Below the pieces are notes generated by a model. It was not told the DNA's origin, searched no databases, and saw nothing but the letters and a program-made list of their open reading frames with translations. From contig DCVB01000043.1 of the NCBI GenBank assembly GCA_002327965.1, positions 1 through 46,059 on the forward strand: 46,059 nucleotides of DNA. Direction: 5' to 3'. A program made the translations under genes and the position numbers. Position 1 is the first letter of the stretch. Every line of letters starts with the position of its first letter. The DNA comes from Candidatus Aminicenantes bacterium UBA2199 (GTDB taxonomy: Bacteria > Acidobacteriota > Aminicenantia > UBA2199). Below, in pieces: positions 37,945 through 44,641 of this stretch.

Positions 37945-38841
37945 CTATTTGTACAACGTGCCGGCGTTGATCACGGGCTGGGCCTCGGCCTCGCCGCACA
38001 GCACCACCAGCAGGTTGCTGACCATGGCCGCCTTGCGCTCCTCGTCCAGGTCGACGACGTTCTTGGCTTTCAGGTCTTCCAAAGCCATGTCGACCATGGA
38101 GACGGCGCCGTGGACGATCTTGCGCCGGGCGGCGATGATGGCCTCGGCCTGCTGGCGGCGTAGCATGGCGCCGGCGATTTCGGGGGCGTAAGCCAGGTGG
38201 GTGAGGCGCGTCTCCTCGACCAGCACGCCCGCCTTTTCCAGCCGCTCCTGCAGTTCTTTCTTCAGCACCTGGGCCACTTCGTCCATGCCGCTGCGCAGCG
38301 TGATCTCCTCCTCTTCCTCGCCGTGGTCGTAAGGATAGCAGTTGGCCAGGTGGCGCAACGCGGCGTCGCTCTGGATCTTGACGTAGTGCTCATAGTGGTC
38401 GACGTCGAAAAGGGCGTGGGCCGTGTCCACGATGCGCCAGACCACCACGGCGGCGATCTCGATGGGGTTGCCACGCTTGTCGTTGACCTTCAGCTTGTCG
38501 ATCTCGAAGTTGCGGATGCGCCGCGAGACGGTGTAGCGGCCGCGCGGCACGGCCAGCGCCAGCGGGTTGGTCCAGTGGAAGCCGTCGCTGCTGACCGTCC
38601 CCTTGTATTTGCCGAACAGGACCAGCACCTTGGCCTCGTTGGGCTGCAGGGTGAAATAGCCCGGCGGCAGGACGGCGGCCACGGTGACCAGCAGGGCCAG
38701 CACCAGCAGGATCTGTAACGCCGACCAATGGGCAGTGTTCGCCCCGGAGATGATGATGGAAACAATGGCCAGGATCAGCAGGACGTGCAGGGCGACGACC
38801 GCCCAGCCGTTGAACGACGTTCCCTTCTTTTCGTTAGTCAT
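37945..38841 (-). CDS. SPFH/Band 7 (stomatin-like) membrane protein
   Basis: This 298-aa protein has two helices near the N-terminus (WAVVALHVLLILAIVSIIISG and LVLALLVTVAAVLPPGYF). Band 7 then starts at FTLQPNEAKVLVLFGKYKGTV and DGFHWTNPLA, and continues with EIAAVVVWRIVDTAHALFDVDHYEHYVKIQSDAALRHLA, ELQERLEKAGVLVEETRLTHLAYAPEIAGAMLRRQQAEA. Such proteins form membrane scaffolds (lipid-raft-like) at the inner membrane. AAGGAGG precedes the ATG at 38841. It heads the operon with the RHH, the 44-aa peptide and the zinc-ribbon protein. Confidence 0.88.
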   Translation of the reverse strand: MTNEKKGTSFNGWAVVALHVLLILAIVSIIISGANTAHWSALQILLVLALLVTVAAVLPPGYFTLQPNEAKVLVLFGKYKGTVSSDGFHWTNPLALAVPRGRYTVSRRIRNFEIDKLKVNDKRGNPIEIAAVVVWRIVDTAHALFDVDHYEHYVKIQSDAALRHLANCYPYDHGEEEEEITLRSGMDEVAQVLKKELQERLEKAGVLVEETRLTHLAYAPEIAGAMLRRQQAEAIIAARRKIVHGAVSMVDMALEDLKAKNVVDLDEERKAAMVSNLLVVLCGEAEAQPVINAGTLYK

Positions 38842-38866
38842 GAATGCCTCCTTCAATGCTATCGAA

Positions 38867-38876
38867 ATGATATCAT
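38867..38876. promoter_or_regulatory. perfect 10-bp palindrome over the SPFH promoter start (operator candidate)
   Basis: ATGATATCAT is a perfect inverted repeat centred on the predicted transcription start of the SPFH-RHH operon. Arc/MetJ-type proteins bind such palindromes, and the operon encodes one. Occurrence by chance is possible. Confidence 0.4.
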
Positions 38877-38877
38877 A

Positions 38878-38886
38878 ATTATAGCA
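38878..38886 (-). promoter_or_regulatory. extended -10 promoter of the SPFH-RHH operon
   Basis: TGCTATAAT on the minus strand. The start is expected near 38871, leaving about 30 bases of leader that contain AAGGAGG before the ATG at 38841. Confidence 0.55.
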
Positions 38887-39042
38887 CTCATTTCCGCGGC
38901 CGTCAACATTTATTTTTAAAACATCAAAAGTTGTCGGCCAAAAGCCGGTCTTTAAGTAACCGGGGGCCGTTTGTCATTGGCGATCAAATCGGCTACAATT
39001 TGAACCGATCTGAATTATGGCGATTTATCGTTGATCAAGGTC

Positions 39043-40860
39043 ATGAGCAAAAAGCGGGAGCGTTATCAAAAGGGCTTGGCGGCAATAATTGGCGCCTCAT
39101 TTTTGCCTGTCGCCACCCTGGTTTTTTTCGGGCCGCTTTTTCTCTTCTTGACCAATGCAGACGAATTCTCCATCGGCCTGTCCGCCATTCTTGCGCATCA
39201 AGCGCTTTTTGCCTTGATCTTGTCGGTCGTTTTCATGCTCATTTTTTTCATGGTACCGGAACGCATTTTTCAGATCCTGCTGGTCCTGGCGACGGCTTGC
39301 GGCTTTCTGTTCTGGATGCAGGGGCAAGTCATCGTATGGCAGTATGGGGCCCTTGACGGGCAGGACATCGCCTGGTCCAAGCATTTTTTCAAGGGAATTC
39401 TTGACGGATCGATATGGATCGCCGTTCTGGCGCTTGCCCTGGCATTTCGGCGGCGGCTGTTCCCCTGGATCGGCAGAATAGCCATGTTCTTCATCCTATT
39501 GCAGGCGGGGGTGCTCTTAGTCCTGTTTCTGAAAAACCCCCAAGCCTGGCAACCGCCGCCGGCTCCGGGCATTGCCAAGTATCGTTACGATTTTTCCCGG
39601 GATAAAAATGTCCTGCTTCTGATTCTGGACGAATTCCAGTCCGATGTGTTTGCGGAGATCATCCGCCAGGATCCCAAGTACTCGTCCATGTTCGACGGAT
39701 TCACGTATTTCAGGGATGCCATCGGCAGTTTTTCAAGCACTGCCGCGGCGGTTCCACTGATCATGACCGGGCAGTACTATGACAATTCCGAACGCCGATC
39801 GCACTATATCAGGCGCTCATTTGAAAAGCATTCCATCCCGCAGGTGCTGCGGGCGGACGGTTTCCGCCTGGACCTGTATCCCCGGCCGGATGCAAACGAT
39901 TTAATCCATCTGCCGGCATCATGGCTGGAACCGGAACATAGTGAACGGATATCCTGGAGTGAATCGCTGTCCATGCGGGCATTTTTGTTGGATATCACGT
40001 TATTTCGCCATGTGCCGCACTTTGCAAAGCCGGCTATTTATCGACGGCAGAAATGGCTGTTCAGCGCCTGGGCTCGCAAAGCTTTCTCCACCGCGGACGT
40101 TCCCCGCCCGACCGGCAAGGTGCCGGATGCCAGGGAGCGGAGGACTCCGATATTCAGGCGCGAACTGGCGAGTCTGGGCCTCGATTTCAATTTCCTGAAC
40201 AGTTTTTTGTTTCATGCGCACGATGAAAGCGCGGAACCGGTTTTCAAGTATTATCATTGGAACGCCGTGCATCCACCCCTGCGTTTTGATGAAAAATTTC
40301 AGGTCGTTTACCCCGAATTCAACCGCTCCAGTTATATCCGTCAGGCCAGGGCCTGCCTGTGCATGGTGGGACTTGTCCTGAAGAAAATGAAGGACCTGAA
40401 TGCCTATGACCGGACCCTGATGATTATTCTGAGCGATCATGGGTCGGGGCGCAGCCGGGACCTTCTTGTCAATCCGCTTGCCAACGCGCATAGCCGCTCA
40501 CTCGCCAAGGGCAACCCTTATCAGGATTTTCATTACGTCAAATCAAGGGCGTGCGCACTGCTCCTGGTCAAGCCGATCCGATCAAGGGGGGCCTTGAAAA
40601 CCAGCCTTGCTCCGGTATCCCACCTGGATATCGCGCCGACGATTTTCAGCGAGTTGAAGATCAAGACATCGGGTTTTTCCGGCCAATCCGTTTTTTCCAT
40701 ACCGGAAGGGAGTCAGCGGGAACGATATTTTTATTCCTATGACTGGAATGGGCACCATGCTGAATTTCTTGAACCTCTGGTGGAATATCGCATTGATGGC
40801 GACGGTTGGAGTGATGCCTCCTGGAATCTGACCGGTCGAGTTCTTAAAGCGAAAAAATGA
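39043..40860 (+). CDS. membrane sulfatase/alkaline-phosphatase superfamily protein (LTA-synthase/OpgB-like)
   Basis: This 605-aa protein has five helices in residues 10-165, then a periplasmic sulfatase-fold domain. NVLLLILDEFQSDVF supplies the first metal-binding Asp, GSFSSTAAAVPLIMTGQYYD the nucleophile Ser/Thr region, and LMIILSDHGSGRS the DHG metal ligands. Proteins of this shape transfer phosphoglycerol or phosphoethanolamine to membrane glycans or lipids. Since no Cys occupies the nucleophile position, sulfatase activity is unlikely. The ATG at 39043 has only a weak CAAGG; TACAAT at 38994-38999 is a -10 candidate. It is transcribed alone, in a somewhat lower-GC stretch. Confidence 0.75.
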   Translation: MSKKRERYQKGLAAIIGASFLPVATLVFFGPLFLFLTNADEFSIGLSAILAHQALFALILSVVFMLIFFMVPERIFQILLVLATACGFLFWMQGQVIVWQYGALDGQDIAWSKHFFKGILDGSIWIAVLALALAFRRRLFPWIGRIAMFFILLQAGVLLVLFLKNPQAWQPPPAPGIAKYRYDFSRDKNVLLLILDEFQSDVFAEIIRQDPKYSSMFDGFTYFRDAIGSFSSTAAAVPLIMTGQYYDNSERRSHYIRRSFEKHSIPQVLRADGFRLDLYPRPDANDLIHLPASWLEPEHSERISWSESLSMRAFLLDITLFRHVPHFAKPAIYRRQKWLFSAWARKAFSTADVPRPTGKVPDARERRTPIFRRELASLGLDFNFLNSFLFHAHDESAEPVFKYYHWNAVHPPLRFDEKFQVVYPEFNRSSYIRQARACLCMVGLVLKKMKDLNAYDRTLMIILSDHGSGRSRDLLVNPLANAHSRSLAKGNPYQDFHYVKSRACALLLVKPIRSRGALKTSLAPVSHLDIAPTIFSELKIKTSGFSGQSVFSIPEGSQRERYFYSYDWNGHHAEFLEPLVEYRIDGDGWSDASWNLTGRVLKAKK

Positions 40861-41056
40861 CATTTTGTGAAATATAAGTTCAATGCGTAACCTATTTACC
40901 CACCATCAATAGTTCATTTTTTGCATTGAAACTGTCTTGAATTGACACTTTTTGGTAAAAATTTCACGCTATTAGAAAAATTGCATTACTTTTAAATTGG
41001 CACGAATATTGTTTGCGAAAAAGCGTATAAGTTTCTATTGAGATGAAGAAGCAGCA
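40861..41056 (+). other. AT-rich intergenic region with sigma-54 element
   Basis: These 196 AT-rich bases separate the sulfatase-like and PilZ genes. They contain the sigma-54-like motif described separately and no ORF or terminator that I can support. Confidence 0.5.
40997..41012 (+). promoter_or_regulatory. sigma-54-like -24/-12 promoter of the PilZ gene
   Basis: TTGGCACGAATATTGT matches TGGCACG-N4-TTGC except that the -12 GC is GT. GG and GT are ten bases apart. The start would be near 41024, about 33 bases before the ATG. The same element type precedes both pilins. Confidence 0.5.
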
Positions 41057-41401
41057 ATGAAAAAGCGCCGGGAAGCCAGGGTCAAGCAAAGCCTGCTGGT
41101 CGACATCAGCCGCAGGGGCCTCGAGCAAATGGGGGTCACGGTGGATGTTTCCCGCCGCGGGATGTGCATTGCCACGACCAGGGTCATCCGCAAGCGCAGC
41201 CGGCTGCACATCCTCCTTGCCGCCGGCGACGATATTTATTCCGTTACCGGGCTGGTGGTGTGGAAAAGGAAGAAGGATGACCCCCGGAAGGAAGAAGCTC
41301 CGGTGGGGCTGGGCATCGAGATCGAGAAGGCGGATCCGGGATATCGCAAGTTCATTGCGGCTGCCGGTAAAAAGAAACGTGAGGGTCGTCGTCCGGCATA
41401 G
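41057..41401 (+). CDS. PilZ domain protein
   Basis: This 114-aa protein is a single PilZ-type beta barrel. Basic MKKRREARVKQSLLVDISRRGLEQMGVTVDVSRRGMCIATTR holds an R-x-x-x-R-like element (RREAR) and the second motif DVSRRGMCIAT, akin to the D/N-x-S-x-x-G motif that together bind c-di-GMP. Later VGLGIEIEKADPGYRKFI is the usual C-terminal strand. It is likely a cytoplasmic c-di-GMP effector or adaptor, possibly linked to pilus function. An ATG with only a weak AAGAAGC upstream is used. The following 237 bases to the cystathionine synthase gene hold no clear gene. Confidence 0.8.
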   Translation: MKKRREARVKQSLLVDISRRGLEQMGVTVDVSRRGMCIATTRVIRKRSRLHILLAAGDDIYSVTGLVVWKRKKDDPRKEEAPVGLGIEIEKADPGYRKFIAAAGKKKREGRRPA

Positions 41402-41566
41402 CCATATTTGCCGCAATCATTTCGTTTCGGATCGGGTGCTCGGCCTTCGGAACCTTCTTGCCTTACGCCGTAAACCCTGAACCTTGCGCCGAGTTCCATT
41501 TTTTCTTGTTGCTCATCATGATAGATCTTTTCAATAACCTACGGTCCTGACCCTGCCCCCTCATCC
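41402..41566 (+). other. intergenic stretch without a recognisable feature
   Basis: The gap after the PilZ gene shows no ORF with a ribosome site, no tRNA and no terminator hairpin that I can support. The promoter of the next gene lies in its last part. Confidence 0.4.
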
Positions 41567-41595
41567 TTTACAAATCCCCGCTGTTGGGTTAGAAT
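41567..41595 (+). promoter_or_regulatory. promoter of the cystathionine beta-synthase gene
   Basis: TTTACA (41567-41572), 17-bp spacer, TAGAAT (41590-41595). About 37 bases of leader with AGGGG precede the ATG at 41639. Confidence 0.5.
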
Positions 41596-41638
41596 CCGAC
41601 CTTGCCCGCTCGTTTGCAACGGCGATCCAGGGGAAAAA

Positions 41639-42619
41639 ATGAATCCAGCCCGCTGTCTTGAAAGCATTGTCGATGTGGTCGGCCACACCCCCATGGTCCG
41701 ACTCAACCGCGTGACCGGCGATATTCCCGGCGAGGTCTTCGCCAAGCTGGAATTCCTCAACCCCATGGGCAGCTGCAAGGACCGCATCGCCCGTTACATG
41801 ATCGAGAAAGCGGAGCGGGAGGGAAAGATCAAGCCCGGCGACCTGATCATCGAGAATTCCTCGGGCAATACCGCCATGGGGCTGGCCATGATCGCCATCC
41901 AGAAGGGCTACCGCCTCAAGGTCGTGGTCCGCGACCGCATCAGCCGCGAGAAGCTCGACCAGCTGAAGGCCCTGGGCGTGGAGATCCACATGGTGGACGC
42001 CTCCCTGCCCCCCGAGCATCCCGACAGTTACAACAATATCACGCCGCGGCTGGCCCGGGAGACGCCGAACTGCTTTTTCCCCGACCAGCACAACAACCTG
42101 GACAACAACGAGGCCCACTACCTGGGCACCGGCCCCGAGATCTGGGAACAGATGGACGGGCGCATCGACTATTTCGTCGCCGGCATCGGCACCGGCGGCA
42201 CCATCGGCGGCACGGCCCGCTTCCTGAAGGAAAAAGACCCCAAAATCCAGGTCGTTGCCGTCGACCCGCTGGGGTCGGTCTTTTTTGAGTATTTTCATCA
42301 CCGCAGGATGGTCAAGCCCGGACCCTACCTGATCGAGGGGCTGGGCGACGAATTCCTCATTGGCTGCGCCGATTTCTCCCACATCGACGACATGCTGCAG
42401 GTGACCGATCGTGACGCGTTCCAGGCGGCCAGGGAGCTGGCGCTGCGCGAAGGCATCCTGGCCGGCGGTTCGAGCGGAGCCGCCTTGTGGGGGATACGGC
42501 AGCTGGCCGGGAAGATCCGGCGCCCGGTGCGCATCGTCACCATCTTCCCCGACGGCGCCTCCCGTTACCTCAGCACCATATACAACGACGAGTGGCTCGA
42601 GGCCAAGGGGTTGAAATAG
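41639..42619 (+). CDS. cystathionine beta-synthase/cysteine synthase family PLP enzyme
   Basis: The protein has 326 aa. The fold II PLP lysine is in NPMGSCKDRIARYMI, and the phosphate-binding ENSSGNTAMGLAMIAI follows. GTGGTIGGTARFLKEK binds the substrate carboxylate. FFPDQHNNLDNNEAHYLGTGPEIW and YLIEGLGDEFLIG with IFPDGASRYLSTIYNDEWLEAKGL resemble CBS (DQY-N-N-P-HY, EGIGYDFIP) more than CysK. It would condense serine with homocysteine in transsulfuration, at a length lacking the regulatory CBS domains. AGGGG lies before the ATG. It could instead be a CysK/CysM-type cysteine synthase. Confidence 0.85.
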   Translation: MNPARCLESIVDVVGHTPMVRLNRVTGDIPGEVFAKLEFLNPMGSCKDRIARYMIEKAEREGKIKPGDLIIENSSGNTAMGLAMIAIQKGYRLKVVVRDRISREKLDQLKALGVEIHMVDASLPPEHPDSYNNITPRLARETPNCFFPDQHNNLDNNEAHYLGTGPEIWEQMDGRIDYFVAGIGTGGTIGGTARFLKEKDPKIQVVAVDPLGSVFFEYFHHRRMVKPGPYLIEGLGDEFLIGCADFSHIDDMLQVTDRDAFQAARELALREGILAGGSSGAALWGIRQLAGKIRRPVRIVTIFPDGASRYLSTIYNDEWLEAKGLK

Positions 42620-42712
42620 GGGGAAAACGGCCGGCCGGCCGCCCTGTCTGCAAGATCGGCAGAACTTTTTTTGTTCCAATTTCGTAATCTATACTTACGC
42701 TGGAGGCGACCG

Positions 42713-44263
42713 ATGAAGAAATTATGGCTGCTGGCCGTGCTTGTCCTTTCCTTGGGTTCCGTCATTTCAGCCCAGGAGAGGCAGGTAAAAACGCTCACCC
42801 TTAACGATGTGATCGAACAGGTCCTGAAAAACAACCTCGACCTGCAGATCGAGATGACCAACCCGGAGATCGCCGACGCCCTCTGGAGCAAGAGCAAGGC
42901 CATATTCATCCCGCAACTGGCCCTCAACTTCAACAGCGCCTCGACCTCGACCCCCAGCTCCACCATTTTCACCGGGGCTGACGTCGAGAAAGCCGATTCC
43001 GGCGGCCTGTCGCTCACCCTGTCGCAGAGACTGCTCACCGGCGGCAACCTGGATGTCGTGCTGGACAATTCCCGCAACTCGACCAACTCGCGCTTCAGCC
43101 AGATCAATCCCCGCTACAACTCGATGCTGCGTTTCAACCTGACCCAGCCGCTGCTCAAGAATTTCGGGCTGACGGCCACCCGGAGGAACATCATTATCGC
43201 CCGCAACAACCGGGATAAATCGCTCTCCGCCCTCAAGCAGAGGGTGATCGACCTGATCTACCAGGCCGAGGAGGCGTATTGGAACCTGGTGCACTCGCAC
43301 CAGAACCTGGCGGTCAAGGAGAAGTCGCTGCAGCTGGCCAAGGACCTGCTGAAGCAGAACGAGGTCCAGGTCAAGGTCGGGGTCTCGGCGCCCATGGACA
43401 TCCTGACCGCCCAGGCCGAGGTGGCCGCCCGTGAAGGCGAGGCGCTGCAGGCGCGCAGCCTGATCCAGGCCTACGAGGAGAACCTGAGGCGCATCCTGAA
43501 CATCAGCCAGGCGCCCGAGGACATCATCCCCCAGGACACGCCAAAGTTCAGCCCGCGACAGACCGATTTCAACGGCTTCCTGGAAACGGCCCTGGGACAG
43601 CGTCCCGACATCGAGCAGGTGCGCCTGGAGCTCAAGAGCAAGAACATCGACGTGCGCTATTTCCGCAACCAGTCCCTGCCCAACCTTCAGCTCACCGCCT
43701 CGTACTACACCCGGGGCCTGAGCGGCACGCCCCAGGACGTCGACTTCGACCTGCTGCCTTCCGGCTCCACCCCCGGCAGCATCGGCGGCAACCTGAGCGA
43801 TTCGCTGCGCGACGCGCTGAAGCGCCTGTACGAGAATTACTCCATCGGCCTGCAGCTCTCGATTCCGGTGGTCAACACCTCGGCCCGCGCCGACCTGCTG
43901 CAGGCGCGGCTCAGCCTGGAGCAGTCGCTGCTGACTTTGAAGAAGGTCGAGAGCACCATCTATTCCGAGGTCAAGCAGATCATCATGGACCTGGAGACCA
44001 ATGCCAAGATCGTCGATGCCACCCGCATCTCGCGCGAACTGGCCGACCAGAAACTGGCCGCCGAGCAGAAGAAACTGGCGGTCGGTCTCTCGACCAACTA
44101 CCAGGTGCTGCAGTACCAGCGCGACTTCGCCAATGCCCAGATCGCCGAGCTCAGGTCGCTGATCGACTACAACCTGGCCCTTTCGCGCGTGGACAAGGTG
44201 CTGGGCGTCACCCTGGAAACCCACAACATCCAATTCAGTGAATTCCTGGACGAAAAGAAATAA
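42713..44263 (+). CDS. TolC family outer-membrane channel protein
   Basis: This 516-aa protein has a signal peptide (MKKLWLLAVLVLSLGSVISA) and two repeats of the outer membrane efflux protein (OEP) type. LTLNDVIEQVLKNNLDLQIE and, halfway, FNGFLETALGQRPDIEQVRLELKSKNIDVRYFRNQSLPNLQL are the two repeat starts. Long coiled coils are seen in EAYWNLVHSHQNLAVKEKSLQLAKDLLKQNEVQVKVGVSAPMDILTAQAEVAAREGEALQA. It forms the periplasm-spanning channel for type I or RND efflux; no pump genes are adjacent. GGAGG is six bases before the ATG at 42713. Confidence 0.9.
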   Translation: MKKLWLLAVLVLSLGSVISAQERQVKTLTLNDVIEQVLKNNLDLQIEMTNPEIADALWSKSKAIFIPQLALNFNSASTSTPSSTIFTGADVEKADSGGLSLTLSQRLLTGGNLDVVLDNSRNSTNSRFSQINPRYNSMLRFNLTQPLLKNFGLTATRRNIIIARNNRDKSLSALKQRVIDLIYQAEEAYWNLVHSHQNLAVKEKSLQLAKDLLKQNEVQVKVGVSAPMDILTAQAEVAAREGEALQARSLIQAYEENLRRILNISQAPEDIIPQDTPKFSPRQTDFNGFLETALGQRPDIEQVRLELKSKNIDVRYFRNQSLPNLQLTASYYTRGLSGTPQDVDFDLLPSGSTPGSIGGNLSDSLRDALKRLYENYSIGLQLSIPVVNTSARADLLQARLSLEQSLLTLKKVESTIYSEVKQIIMDLETNAKIVDATRISRELADQKLAAEQKKLAVGLSTNYQVLQYQRDFANAQIAELRSLIDYNLALSRVDKVLGVTLETHNIQFSEFLDEKK

Positions 44264-44289
44264 AAAAAACGCCGATTTCCTCCTCCTTG

Positions 44290-44318
44290 TTTACACGGGG
44301 GTTCTTTTCTGATAAAAT
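44290..44318 (+). promoter_or_regulatory. promoter of rpsO-pnp
   Basis: TTTACA (44290-44295), 17-bp spacer, TAAAAT (44313-44318). The start is near 44325, giving a short leader of about 28 bases that holds AGGAGG. Confidence 0.6.
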
Positions 44319-44352
44319 ATAGTCTAGTTTTGCACAATAACAGGAGGAATTT

Positions 44353-44622
44353 GTGAGCATTACCAAGGACACCAAGCAAAAGCTGATCGGTCGCTTTCAG
44401 ATAAACGAGAAGGACACCGGTTCGTCTGAAGTTCAGGTCGCTGTCTTGACCGAAAGGATCCGCAATCTGACCGAGCATTTCAAGTCGCACCAGAAGGACA
44501 ACCACTCCCGCAAGGGCCTGCTGACCATGGTCTCCACAAGAAAAAAGCTGCTCAATTACCTGCGGCGCACCGACTATAACAAATATGTGAAGATCATCCA
44601 GGAACTGGAACTCAGAAAGTAA
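44353..44622 (+). CDS. rpsO: 30S ribosomal protein S15
   Basis: The protein has 89 aa, the usual S15 length. Features are KLIGRFQINEKDTGSSEVQVAVLTERIRNLTEHFKSHQKDNHSRKGLLTMVSTRKKLLNYLRRTDYNKYVKIIQELELRK, containing the S15 signature around L-T-x-H-x-x-x-H-x-x-D-x-x-x-x-x-G-L. It binds 16S rRNA in the platform. A GTG start with AGGAGGAATTT upstream is used. It lies 20 bases before pnp, the conserved rpsO-pnp pair. The leader is short, so E. coli-type pseudoknot autoregulation is uncertain. Confidence 0.97.
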   Translation: MSITKDTKQKLIGRFQINEKDTGSSEVQVAVLTERIRNLTEHFKSHQKDNHSRKGLLTMVSTRKKLLNYLRRTDYNKYVKIIQELELRK

Positions 44623-44641
44623 TTTATTTCAGGAGAATTAC

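Noticed and set aside
41602..41661. An 18-codon frame starting with TTG six bases after TAGAAT, a possible leaderless leader of the cystathionine synthase
   Set aside because: Leaderless TTG starts are rare, its stop lies 23 bases inside the main gene, and that gene has its own AGGGG site.
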